Shown: piece by piece, positions 33,899 to 45,622 of the stretch
How positions within the stretch are numbered: the stretch's first letter is position 1
How the letters are laid out: each line of letters opens with the position of its first letter
Translations under genes and position numbers: made by a program
Notes under the pieces: generated by a model
Databases searched by the model: none
The model's input: the letters and a program-made list of their open reading frames with translations, nothing else
What the model was told of the DNA's origin: nothing
Source of the DNA: Salvia splendens
Lineage: Eukaryota > Streptophyta > Magnoliopsida > Lamiales > Lamiaceae
Direction of reading: 5' to 3'
Assembly: GCF_004379255.2 (NCBI RefSeq)
Contig: NC_056052.1
Span: 8,115,708-8,179,707 of the forward strand
Length of the DNA: 64,000 nt

Positions 33899-34085
33899 TA
33901 ATTAAAAGATGTCTCCGTAATTAGTGAATCTTGGATGATCTGATTCCTACAAATATAAATAAAATAGACTTTGAAACAAAATTTTAAAATTTCTAAAAAA
34001 GTTTGGAGCACCTAAAGTGTTCGATGAATATAAGAAATACCCATTGAGCACAAGATGTGATCGGAAATAAATATGACACAAAACT

Positions 34086-34290
34086 AGGGGTGGTGATTCG
34101 GTCGGTTCGGTTCCGACCGAACCAATTACTCGGTTAACCGAACCTCATTTTTTCTAAAATCTAGAACCGGAATCGTACCTTTTTTCGGTTCAGTTCCTTG
34201 AGGAACCGATCGGTTCAGTCTTCGGTTCCACCTTTTTTCGGTTTGGTTCCTTGAGGAACCGATCGGTTCAGTCTTCGGTTCCACCGAAGG
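34086..34290. repeat. hAT terminal region with tandem GGTTCGG repeats
   Basis: It begins TAGGGGTGGTGATTCGGTCG, a usual terminus of plant hAT elements. A unit of 54 bp containing TTGAGGAACCGATCGGTTCA occurs twice in tandem (about 34173-34281). Such subterminal repeats are transposase-binding regions in known hATs. It is probably the 3' end of the hAT element whose transposase gene lies at 35185-36599. Confidence 0.55.
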
Positions 34291-34381
34291 AACTGAGCTC
34301 AAGTGCAATATAATACAATACAATACATTCAGTAAAAATAAAAAATAACGACCCTGTTGTTGCTAGGAGTATTGAGTTGTA

Positions 34382-34581
34382 CTCCCTCCGTCCCATAGTA
34401 GATGTCACACTTTCCTTTTTAGTTTGTCCCACAAAAGATGTCACATTTCATTTTATGGAAAAAGCTCTCTCTCACATTAATATAAATATACTATTTCCTC
34501 TCTCCATCTAACACACAAAATTATATCTCCTAAAATCTCGTGTCATTCCCAAGTGTGTTATCTACTATGGGACGGATGGAG
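34382..34581. repeat. Stowaway-type MITE
   Basis: Left end CTCCCTCCGTCCCATAGTAG and right end CTACTATGGGACGGATGGAG are inverted copies over about 20 bp, with TA at 34380-34381 and 34582-34583. It sits within the hAT element. Confidence 0.9.
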
Positions 34582-35184
34582 TAGTATATAAGACCACAAT
34601 GTACTACAAATAAAACTTAGACAGTAAATAACTTACTATCAACAAGTACTCCACTTCACTCACTTTCTTGAAAACGTTAGATCTCTTCTTAATTTTCAAT
34701 TTCACAATGAACTATTAGCTAACTATTTACCAAATATATAAAAAGGTAAACTCAGCACCAACTATAATTTTTGATAGTACTACAAATTAATCAAGCTAGT
34801 AACGTGGGTTGGATGGTGAATGACAGATTCAACAAAGACTTACCACCTGCACTAGGAGCTACTTTTGTTAAAATGCAGGTAAAATATTAATAATATACAT
34901 ATTTCGTGTAATTAAAAAAAGATAAACTTTGTTAATTAATATTAGAACCTGCTCGAAAATTGAACTTCATGAACTAAAAAACAGTAATCGCACAAACATC
35001 AACATCAATATGAACTAAAAAAACATCAAACATCAAATAGCTAAATAAGTAATAAGTCATGAAATCAAAACCATGATTTCCTTCCATCATCAAAAACCAA
35101 AAATCTAACAAAGTCTACAAAACTAAAGATTAAAACCAATATAAACCATCATAATTCATCAAACTAATATTCAAAATTCACACT

Positions 35185-36599
35185 TCACTTCCAGTAGTCG
35201 AAGCCAAGATTTTGTAGTTCCTTCACCACTGCGAGTGTGACATAATTGAAAAACGAATAAGTATTTAAAAAATGAAGAACTAATAGAAATAAAAATAATA
35301 TAAAAAACTCAGAGTCATCATAATGCTTATCAATAGCTGTTTCTGGGTCACCTTCTTCATCTTTGATAAAACAATTGCTAGACCTCAACCAATCTTCGAC
35401 GCATAACAAGGCCTCTACCACCCTTGGGGTCAAAGAGCTTCTAAATGGCGAAAGAACGCAACCTCCCATGCTAAATGCTGCCTCAGAAGCAACGCTAGAT
35501 ATAGGAATAGCTAGGATATCCCTTGCCATCTTCGGCATAATAGGAAAGGCGACTGAGTATTTCTTCCACCACTCAAGGATGTCAAAATCGTCAACTTCAT
35601 CCTCAGTCATCACGTAAAGACTGTCTGAGAGGTATCGAGTGAGCTTCATCTGGTCTGACATATCTACAACATTGTTGCTAATAACTCTGAGAGAGCATTT
35701 TTTTCCTTTACCAAGAAAGCGCTGATTCGCCGATCTATTTGTTATTGGGGTCTTTTGTGTTGTTTTTTGTTGTTGTGTTTGACCCAATATTGGAGCCATA
35801 TAAGTCATGGATCTGCTTATTCAACTCCTCCAACAATTCATTTTCCCGTGTGCTACCATACATCAACTTCAAACAAAGTTCCACATGTTTCATCTTTTTC
35901 CTGGGATCTAACATGGCAGCAATGTAAAAGGTTTTGTTCATCTTCGGATTTAGCTCTGTTTCCTCTAGCCAATAAGCTTCAATCTCATCCTCATGGCCAT
36001 GTTCCTAAGACCATCGTCGTCATAATCTTCCAAGTCTGTTACGAGACTGATCATGTCACACGGCTCCATGAGAACTTGATGTGATGTGACATAGTGGGTG
36101 CCGGAGACGAGACAAGTAAGATTATAGAACTGTTCGAGGAAACCACACATCCTCTTCACTTCAATCCAATCGAGTTCAAGAGGAACACCAATTGACATTT
36201 TTTTGTGATTCCTTTCCTTCAAGTCACTAACAAAATCATGATTCACGGTTTGAAACAATCTCATAGCCGGCTCATATGGCAAAGACACCTCAAGCATCAA
36301 GTAGGTTGAGTTCCACTTGGTCGGCACATTCCCATGCACAAGAACTTTGAGGTATCAACCTTAGCTGTCTTGGCTATCTCCTTGAAGGAGCGAGATCAAC
36401 TTGGTAAAGCCTTTATCCAATTCACGGCTTCTCTAACTCGTATCACAGACATGCTTATATCTTCCAATCCTTCGTCAACTACCAAATTGATTACATGGGC
36501 AACGCATCACTGATGAAGGTATAGACCATTGGCAGCAAGAATGTTTCTTGCATTGAGCTTGGAGTGCACGTGTTTCATTGCTACATCATTGGCTGCAGC
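35185..36599 (-). pseudogene. hAT transposase pseudogene, C-terminal two thirds
   Basis: On the minus strand one reads, in order, an NDVAMKHVHSKLNARN part, KWNSTYLMLE, LEQFYNLTCLVSGTHYVTSH, a YIAAMLDPRKKMKHVEL part and the C-terminal dimerisation region (ILEWWKKYSVAFPIMPKMAR, SVASEAAFSMGG, SSLTPRVVEALLCVEDWL). This order is that of plant hAT transposases with the RICESLEEPER-type layout. Several frameshifts and stops break it. The N-terminal zinc-finger part is missing; the next piece upstream lies at 43014-43155 beyond an insertion. Confidence 0.85.
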
Positions 36600-37746
36600 T
36601 AGGGATGTCAATGTAACCCGGAACCCGCGGGTCGGCCGGAATATCCCGATAAAAATACAGAGTTAGGGTTGCAATTTCCCAGCCTGAATTTAAAATAGGG
36701 TCATTCGGTCTGACCCTGTCGGGTTGTCGGGTTAGGCTGGATGACCCAATCGGGTTACATGTCAGCCTGTCGGGTTGAAGGCTTCTGGACCGCACACAGT
36801 CTTTGAAATGGGCATAACTTTCTCTACAAAGCTCCGATTGAGGAGTGCAAGATACCCTCGCGAAGCTCTTTTGAAGGCGAAGAGAATGATATGCATTAGG
36901 GGCTTATCAGACTTCAAAATCGTGAGAAACATCGACTCAAAAATTACTGCAGCACATTCACATGTTTTGTGTACATTTTTCTAATCCATTTTCTATCAAT
37001 TCTCAACAAACATGTAAACATACCAAAATATAGAAATATAATCAAAATCATCCAAGACAACTCTCTAAAACCATGCAAAGTCCAAATACGTCAACCGAAT
37101 ATATAAGATCACGAAAAAAATCATTATGTGGTTCATGGAGTCCTAAATACTCGTATATAAAAACTTTCTTTTAGTATATTGCCAATATAATAGTGCAAAG
37201 TGTTTTGACGCCACTTCGTCATTGAATTATGAGTACTTTGATGATTCTTAAAACAAAGATAAATTAGTATTTGGCTTATTTACAGCTGGAATAAATTAAA
37301 TTTGACCAATCATAATTCAAGAAAACGTTAGAGTTACTCCAATTAGCTAGCATCTTGTTAATTCACTCTTCAACAATTCAAAATATTTTTGTTACATCTA
37401 CGCTTCACCTCTCACATTATGAAAAGTTTATTCAATTTTCTAAGAATTGATTTATGTTTGAATTTGAGACACAATGTTGATTTATGTTTTAAATACAAAA
37501 ACATAAACATACTATTGATAGATATTTTTTAAATAATTACGTAAATATGTAATGAATAAGTTATTTTAATTTGAAAAACTTAATATTTTTTTAAAAATAT
37601 TAAAGAAAATTAAAAATACGTATTATTTTTCAAAAATATTTAAAATACACATTGACCCAAATAAACCGATGGGTAAGCCCGAAACCCAAAGGGTTAGGGT
37701 AAGGGTTGAACTTTTATAACCAGAAAAAATCATAACTCGAATAGCC

Positions 37747-37928
37747 TGTTAAAATAGGAAAGAATAAATTAAGGATCAATTCCCTACATCAAGGGATTGA
37801 TCAAATCATGTATAGAAGGGAATTGATTTAGTTACCATATGTGAAATATTGTAATCCTATTTAATGGGAACGATGGTAATGAGAATAATCATCAAGATTT
37901 ACCCCAAATCCTTTCCTTCATCGTTTGT
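37747..37928 (+). repeat. 5' LTR of copia 1
   Basis: Starts TGTTAAAATAGG. The exact right edge (37928 or 37930) depends on whether the 3' copy lost the usual CA end. Confidence 0.85.
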
Positions 37929-38031
37929 CATGGCATCAGAGCAGGCGACGATTCTGGGAGCTCATAATCGATATCAACATCGCTCATAATCCTTTCCCAA
38001 CCCCTTGACTAAGAACCTGTGAAAGAGAGAG

Positions 38032-39370
38032 ATGTCAGAAACCGAAAAAGGAACAACCGGCGGCCAGAACACTTCCGAAGCGGATGAGTTTGCACGCCTC
38101 TTTTCAAATTTTATGCGTAAAAGCCTTATGCATAACCAACCACCAGAAATCCACGAAACCAAACCAGAAAAAACCATATACAAAACCGATTCTCAGCCCC
38201 TGACAATGGGATTTAAACTCAATGGAGACAATTATCCGGTATGGTCCATCCTGATGCATAACGCAATAAGCGGAAGAGGGATGGTATCTCACATCACTCG
38301 AGTCCCATCCCCACCGCCGAGAACAGACCCAACGTTTACACAGTGGCAAGAAGCCGACCATTGTGTATTTACGTGGCTTGTTCAAAACATCGAAACCAAG
38401 TTGGTCAGCCGAGTTGCTCAACAACTGATGGCAAAACACCTATGGGACATCCTGGCTGTAACATACAAGAGTGGGGGAGATTCATTGCAAACATACGATC
38501 TCCACCGGAGAGCGAGCAGGTTAAAACAAAGGAACACCACGTTAGAGGAAGTATGGAACGACCTCAACAAGATCTGGACCGCAATTGACCAAAAGTGGCC
38601 TAACCGGATGAAATGTTCAGAGGATATCCAAATCTACAATGAAGAGACATAACAAAATCGGTTCTATCAATTCCTTACGGCATTGGATGATAAGTATGAG
38701 TTAGTAAAGAGAGAAGTGTTAAAGATGGAACCACTCCCCTCAGCCGAACAAGCGTACAACGTAGCGAAGCGGGAGGATATTAGATCAGAGATTCTGCGCC
38801 CTGCAGACGAAAAAGCCCCAGGAGACGGGATCGGAGCAGGGTTGTTCACGGCGCGAAGGCCGAATCACTCCAATACCCCACGCCGCGACGGCGATAGCAG
38901 GAACGGAAGGTGGAACCAATGTCCATCTGATGAACGGAGAACAGATGAAGATCGGTCCAAATTGGTATGCACAAACTGTGGAAAACGAAGCACACGAAAG
39001 AGCAATGCTTCGAATTGGTGGGATATCAGGAATGGTGGGAGTCGAAGCACAAACCGGCGGCCGCTCGACCACCATGGAGCAAGGGCCACGCCGCCGCGGC
39101 TGTTGGAGCGGATGGAGGAGCAGCAAATCTCGCCACCGCCGAGGGCAACCGTGATGTGGCCGCTCACGCTCGGGGCTACGAGCAACTGATCGGAGCACCA
39201 CCGAAGACAGCCGGAATCGCACAGTTCGCCGCTGGACTGATCCGATCAGAGGACGAAATGACTGAGGCGGCGGGAGGTAAACTGGTATTAGGGTTAGGTT
39301 TGCAACCTAACCCTCAGTCTTTCTTATATCCTAAAAACTTACCCCATGCCAATCTTTATCTTAATTTCGC
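38032..39370 (+). pseudogene. Gag pseudogene of copia 1
   Basis: Begins MSETEKGTTGG at 38032. The capsid part includes FKLNGDNYPVWSILMHNAIS and LTALDDKYELVKREVLKMEP. A zinc-knuckle part (LVCTNCGK, then KHTKEQCFELVGYQEWW in another frame) lies near 38960-39020. It is broken by TAA at about 38650 and by at least two frameshifts. Confidence 0.85.
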
Positions 39371-39481
39371 CTAAAAAAATTCCCGAAATTCTAAAGTGAC
39401 CCCCGGTCGTGTTGAAAATTACAAGTCAGACCCAATTAAATGTAAAAATCGTTTTCAAGTCCTAGAAAATTTTAGGACGGC

Positions 39482-42400
39482 ATGTGCCGTGTCTACAGGG
39501 TCGAAAAAAAATTAATAGGTGGAGTTTTTACTGCGGGGGATACTGACACGATGACGTATGATGAGTCAGATATTACTAAACTTAATAAACCTCATTTCTC
39601 TCATATTCAGACTGCTAGTGGGGAGTTTACGGCTGTAAAGAGGGCAAGGACTGTGAAGATTTCTCCAACTTTAGAACTATCTAATTGTTTGCATGTTCCT
39701 TCACTCTCCCGTAAATTATTGTCAATCAGTCCTGTGACACGGGAATTAAATTGTACATTGCTGATGCAACCAAACTTCTGTCTATTACAGGATATCAGGA
39801 CCGGAGAGATTATTGGGCGTGGCACTGAAAGTAATGGGCTGTACTACGTGGATGAGATAGCCCAAAAAGGGGTTGCCATGCTAACTCACAGGACTGCTGA
39901 TAGGGAAGCTTGGCTTTGGCAACGACGCTTAGGACATCCTTCTCCGGGTTATTTAAAAATGTTATTTCCTAATATGATTCCAAAATCGAGCATGTACTGT
40001 GAGACTTGTAATTGGCTAAAAGCCATAGAAACTCCTATTCTTTGAGTAATTCTCGTACTGAAACCTTTTTTGATTTAATACATTCTGATATTTGGGGACC
40101 CGCACCAGTAGTAGGGGGACAAGGCTTTAGATACTTTCTTATCTTTGTTGATGATTGCACCCATATGACTTGGGTATATTTTATGAAGCATAAGTCTGAA
40201 GTTTTTAAACACTTTGTCCACTTCTATAACCTTGTTCAAACACAATACCAAAAACCCATAAAAACTCTTCGATCTGATAATGGAGGAGAGTTTGTCAACT
40301 CCAAAATGAAACAGTTCACCCTAGAAAAAGGACTAATACACCAAACCACCTGTGCCCACACTCCAGAACAAAATGGGGTAGCCGAGAGAAAATATAGAAT
40401 CCTACTAGAAATGACCCGAGCCATGCTCATAGAATCACAAGTTCCAAAGACCTTCTGGCCTAAAGCCCTTGCCACTTCTGCTTACCTTCTAAATCGGCTA
40501 CCTACCTACATACTAAAATTCCAAACACCAATCGATACCCTAGCCCTGCAAACAACTATTCCCCCAACATCTTTCTCTCAAACCCCGTGTCTTTGGATGC
40601 TCAGTCTTTGTCCATATACCAAAACATGAACGAACAAAGTTATCCCCTTGTGCCATTAAGTGTGTATTTGTGGGCTACGGGGTAAATCAAAAGGGCTACA
40701 GATGTTTTGACCCTAAGTTTAATCGTATGTACACGACCATGAATTGTGATTTTCTTGAAACTGAGTACTTCTATACCCATCTTAGCGGTCAGGGGGAGAG
40801 TGACACTAGGGAAAACGTTAGTGACCCACTAAGCTGGGTGTCAATGCCAAGTGCACCATCGGCGAACCTACCAGAGGAAGCAGTACGCAACTCCGCTGGG
40901 CAAGTCTCTGACGTTGTACAGACTGAAGCTGCAGGTGACACAAGTCCTAGTAACGACTCTCCGCTTCTGATATCGGATGTAAGTACTCTTGCTCCTGTCA
41001 ATGAGGTTATGGAGTCTAATGTTGTGGATGAGACTCAGGGGGAAGGATGATGTTCGCCCTGAAGAAGGTGAGACAGAGGACATTGAGGGAATCGATCCTG
41101 ACGCTGGGAGATATATCCTACCTCCAAGGGCAAACAGGGGAGTACCACCGAAGAGGTACAGTCCAGAGAGAATCAACAGAAATGCAAGATATTCTATGGC
41201 AAATCTCACCAAAAGTCACCTAACCGAGATGTCCCAGGCATTTGAGGAAGCCCTCTACGATGAGGAAGAGATCCCACAGTCGGCGGACGAGGCGATGAGG
41301 AACAAACATTGGAGAGAAGTCCATGAAGAATGAGATAGACTCTTTAATGCGCAACCACACTTGGGACAAGTGTATACTGCCCAAAGGAAAGAAGCCAGTT
41401 GGGTGTAGATGGGTGTTCACCATTAAGCGTAGACCAGATGGGAGCATCGAGCGGTATAAAGCTCGAATGGTGGCTAAAGGGTACACTCAGACTTATGGAA
41501 TAGACTACTCAGAAACCTTTTCTCCAGTAGCCAAGATGGATATGGTCCAGGTACTACTTTCCATTGCCGCCAATCGAGATTGGCCACTATACCAGTTCGA
41601 CGTCACAAACGTCTTCCTTCACGGCGAGTTAAAGAAAGAAATTTACATGGAAGCACCACCAGGCTTCTCTGACGAGTTCAAGGCAGATTGAGGAAAACCC
41701 TATATGGACTGAAGCAGTCACCGAGAGTCTGGTTTGGTAGATTCGCTGATGCAATGAAGAGCTATGGATATAGACAGAGCAATTCAGATCATACACTATT
41801 CCTGAAACGGCACGAAGGAAAGACTACCTATTTAATTGTGTATGTTGATGACATGATTATTACAGGTGATGATGCAGAGGAAATTAAGAGTTTGAGGGAG
41901 AAGCTTTTCAACGAATTTGAGATGAAGGATTTAGGTGACCTTAAGTACTTTTTGGGGATTGAAGTCCTTCGCTCACCGCGAGGGATATTTTTGAGGCAGA
42001 AGAAATACATCTTGGACATCCTAGCAGAGACATGCCTACTAGAATGTAAACTAGCCGAGATGGAGCTGAGGCAGCAGATCGAGGGCGTTATCAGCGTTTA
42101 GTTGGGAGACTCATCTATTTATCTCACACTAGACCTGATATTGCTTATGCGGTAGGAGTGGTAAGTCAATTTATGCACCAACCCTAGGTTGAACATTTAG
42201 AGGCTGCACTGAGGATAGTTCGATATTTGAAGGGAACTGTTGGACATGGAATAGTGTTCAGGAAAAATGGAAGCTTAGAAATCCATGGGTATACTGATGC
42301 AGATTGGGCAGGTAATCCAGTGGATAGAAGATCGACCTCAGGCTACTTCACATTCGTTGGAGGTAACTTGGTAACGTGGAAAAGCAAGAAGCAGAAGGTG

Positions 42401-42760
42401 GTAGCCCTGTCTAGTTAATTTAGAGGAATTAAGAGTGGTCTGACTGAGATCATGTGGCTAAGGAAATTGATGACAGAGATTGATTCTATTCCAAGTAAGA
42501 GTCAATTATACTGCGATAACAAAGCCGCGATAAACATTTCAGAGAATCCCGTACAACATGACCGGACAAAGCACGTTGAGGTGGATAGACACTTCACAAA
42601 GGAAAAGATTGAAGAGGGAGTGGTCGAATTCCCATTTGTGCGTTCGGAAGACCAGTTGGCGGATATATTGACCAAGGCAGTTAGCTCAAGGAGCCTTGAA
42701 GATGTTCTTGTCAAATTGAGTATCGGGTATCCCACTACTCAATTTGAGGGGGAGTGTTAG
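39482..42760 (+). pseudogene. Pol pseudogene of copia 1 (PR, INT, RT, RNase H)
   Basis: Integrase Asp and Glu regions are seen in FFDLIHSDIWGPAPV, LRSDNGGEF and HTPEQNGVAERK. Reverse transcriptase is seen in [39 protein letters not shown] and YVDDMIITGDD. RNase H is seen in GYTDADWAGNPVDRRSTSGY and LYCDNKAAI. The usual protease DSGA region is replaced by altered sequence near 39530. The frame is broken near 40040, 40630, 41040, 41330, 41690, 42050, 42185 and 42417, so no polyprotein can be made. Confidence 0.88.
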
Positions 42761-42936
42761 AATAGGAAAGAATAAATTAAGGATCAATTCCCTACATCAA
42801 GGGATTGATCAAATCATGTATAGAAGCGAATTGATTTAGTTACCATATGTGAAATATTGTAATCCTATTTAATGGGAACGATGGTAATGAGAATAATCAT
42901 CAAGATTTACCCCAAATCCTTTCCTTCATCGTTTGT
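42755..42936 (+). repeat. 3' LTR of copia 1
   Basis: Partner of 37747-37928 with two base differences. Followed by TAGCC of the target duplication. Confidence 0.85.
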
Positions 42937-43013
42937 TAGCCCGTACCTGAATGGCCCGACAACCCGAACGGGTTGGCCCGAACCCGAATAGGTTGGCGCT
43001 CTTGACATCCCTA

Positions 43014-43155
43014 GCAGCAACGTTGTCCAGGGTACAAGAAAACAATCTTGGTAAACGCCACTGTGTTACAACATCTACCAGTAGCTCACCAATACTCTTC
43101 CCACTATGACTGTCAATCTCGGTGAAGTTGATAATTCTCTTTTGCAACCTCCACT
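43014..43155 (-). pseudogene. hAT transposase pseudogene, upstream piece
   Basis: On the minus strand it reads EWRLQKRIINFTEIDSH, then IGELLVDVVTQWRLPRLF and TLDNVAA, the part of the hAT catalytic domain just before the insertion at 43013. It stops at about 43155, where copia 2 sequence begins, so the gene's N-terminus is lost from the window. Confidence 0.8.
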
Positions 43156-43159
43156 CCAC

Positions 43160-44330
43160 TATAACATCCAAGCCAGAAACCACAGAAAACCCACCAGAAA
43201 AACCAGTTGTGTACAAAATTGATACACAACCTCTCCACATCGGAGGTAACAAGCTAAACGAAGACAACTACTCCGAATGGGCGGTAGAAATGAAGATGGC
43301 CATAATCGGCAGGGGAATGGTATCTCACGTAACCAGAGTGTCGCCTCCCCCTCCACGAACAGACCCAGCCTTCCCGCAATGGCAACAAGCCGATCATTGC
43401 ATGTTCACATGGCTTACACAACATATCGAACCACGGCTGATGAGCCGAGTGTTGAAGCAACCAATGACCAAGCACATATGGGATGCATTGGCGGTCACTT
43501 ACGGGAGCGGATGAGACAAACTCCAGATTTACGACCTGCACATCGAAGCCAGTATGGTGAAACAAGGAAGTCAATCACTCGAAGAAGTATGGAGTACCCT
43601 GCAAGATCTATGGATGTCGATAGATCAAAAATGAACGAACCCTATAAAGTACCCCGAAGACATGGAAATACACGACAATTGGATTCAAGAGCATAGATTG
43701 TATACTTTCCTAACTGCCATTGACGGAAAATACGAATCAACAAATAGGGAGATAGTCAAGATGGAACCACTTCCCTCGGTCGATCTTGCGTATAACCTGG
43801 TCAAGCAAGAAGAAACACGATCTCAAGTATTGCAGTCAGGGACTGCGACCACGATGGATGGCATCGGGGATGGACTCATCGTCCGAGGAGGGGCAAACCA
43901 GTCCAGCGGCGGCTCGAGGGGCGGCGGCAATCGAGGTGGAGGCAACTGAAACTGGTGAAGTAACGACGAGGACAAATCGAAGCTGGTTTGTTCCTATTGC
44001 AAGAAGAAGAAACACACAAAGGATTCGTGCTTCGAATTGATCGGATTTCCCGATTGGTGGGAGGAGAAACACGGCAAGAACCCAACCGCACCACCGCCTG
44101 CCCGGACACCCTGGAACCGCGGCGGTTACGCGTCTGCAGCTGTCGGAGGAGATGGAGGAGGCTTTCCTCACGCCACCACCGAGGGCAACAGAGAAGTCAC
44201 TCAAACTCGGGGCGGCGATAGGGGAACCACTACAATCGGGGCTGCACAACCATGGACTCGCACCGGCACCGCCAATTTCGCTGAAGGGACAGTGATAATA
44301 GACTGGAGTGAGACGGAATTTGGATGAGGG
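43160..44330 (+). pseudogene. Gag pseudogene of copia 2
   Basis: It holds NEDNYSEWAVEMKMAIIGRG, LTAIDGKYESTNREIVKMEP and a Gly-rich part (SGGSRGGGNRGGGN). A zinc-knuckle-like CSYCKKKKHTKDSCFELIG part lies near 43990-44040. The N-terminus is missing and several frameshifts are present. Confidence 0.8.
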
Positions 44331-44348
44331 TCGACGGCGGGTGAAGGT

Positions 44349-45600
44349 ATGTTAGGGTTTGAGGGTTCTTTTATTAAAAAACCCAAAACCCTCCGAAAAT
44401 CACATTTTTTACCCCATGTCTCTGATAAATTACATTATGTACCCCACTTATTGCCCAAAGAACCCCGAATTCTTATTTCTTCCAAATCTGACCTCAAATT
44501 ATGTAATATCCCTGAAAGTGCCCAAATTGTGTGTAAAAATAGATTTCAACCCCTAGAAAACTTTAGAATTGCGTGTAAAGTGTCTAATGAACAAGAGAAA
44601 AACGATAGGTGGATATTTGATTGTGGGGCAACAGATACCATAACTTATGATGCTTCAGATCTTACAGGGATTCATAAGCCTCAAAAATCTCATATTCAGA
44701 CAACTAGTGGGGAGTTTACAAAAGTGGAAGGGGCAGGAACTGTGAAAATATCACCTAATCTTCAATTATCTAACTGCATCTACATTCCTTCGATGACTCA
44801 CAAATTGTTGTCTATTAGTCATGTCACAAAGGAATTAAACTACACCTTACTGATGCAACCACACTTTTGTCTACTGTAGGATATCCGAACCGGGGAAATA
44901 ATTGGACGTGGCACTGAACGTGATGGATTGTACTATGTAGATGAGATAGCTCAAAAAGGGACCGCCATGCTAACTCGCGGGTCTACCGGTTACTTAAAAC
45001 TATTATTTCCAGATTTCGTTTCTAAACATGATGCGTATTGTGAAACCTGATTTTTGGCCAAAAGCCACCAAACCTCTTATCCTTTAAATAATACTCGTGT
45101 TGATTTTCCATTTTCCTTAATTCACTCTGATGTTTGGGGGCCCACACCTTTTACTGGGGGACAGGGTCTTAGATAGTACTTAGTTTTTGTAGATGATTGC
45201 ACCCGCATGACTTGGGTATACTTTATGAAGCAAAAATCTAAAGTTTATACACATTTTTCACATTTTTTTAACCTTATCAAAACCCAGTACCAGCACTCTA
45301 TAAAAATCCTGAGATCAGATAATGGGAGGGAATTCGTTAATGCCATGAAACAGTTTTTTCAAGAAAATGGCCTAATTCATCAAACTAGTTGTGCCTATAC
45401 TCCCGAACAAAATGGTGTAGCCGAAAGAAAAAACCGTTCCCTCCTTGAAATGACCCGATCTATGCTCATTGAATCAAAAGCTCCAAACCACTTCTGGCCC
45501 GAAGCCCTATCCTCCTTTACTAAAATTCCACCACCTTTAACTCTGGAACCGCAAGTTTTTGGTGCTCCGTTTTTGTTCATACCCCAAACATGAACGGACC
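44349..45600 (+). pseudogene. Protease-integrase pseudogene of copia 2
   Basis: The protease part has RWIFDCGATDTITYD, where the usual DSGA is DCGA. Integrase parts are HSDVWGP, MTWVYFMKQKSKV, LRSDNGREF and YTPEQNGVAERKNRS. It breaks at TAG near 44878, again near 45049 and 45175, and ends at the Harbinger insertion. Confidence 0.82.
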
Positions 45601-45622
45601 AAACTCTCTCCTTGTGCAATTA

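Larger units (their letters stand above)
37747..42936 (+). mobile_element. Ty1/copia retrotransposon (copia 1), complete but defective
   Basis: Two LTRs of about 182 bp (37747-37928 and 42755-42936) differ at only two bases by eye. The flanks are a perfect 5-bp duplication TAGCC (37742-37746 and 42937-42941). The sequence TGGCATCAGAGC just inside the 5' LTR resembles the initiator-Met tRNA primer site, and AATTTGAGGGGGAG before the 3' LTR is the polypurine tract. The domain order is gag, protease, integrase, reverse transcriptase, RNase H. Confidence 0.92.
36600..43013. mobile_element. hAT-like non-autonomous element split by copia 1
   Basis: Ends TAGGGATGTCAATG and CTTGACATCCCTA are inverted. 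The flanks GCTGCAGC (36592-36599) and GCAGCAAC (43014-43021) match at six of eight positions, a decayed 8-bp duplication. Subterminal parts hold many CCCGA/GGGTT words. It interrupts the outer hAT transposase gene at an Asn-Val-Ala-Ala stretch, and was itself interrupted by copia 1. Its own interior shows no coding region. Confidence 0.75.
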
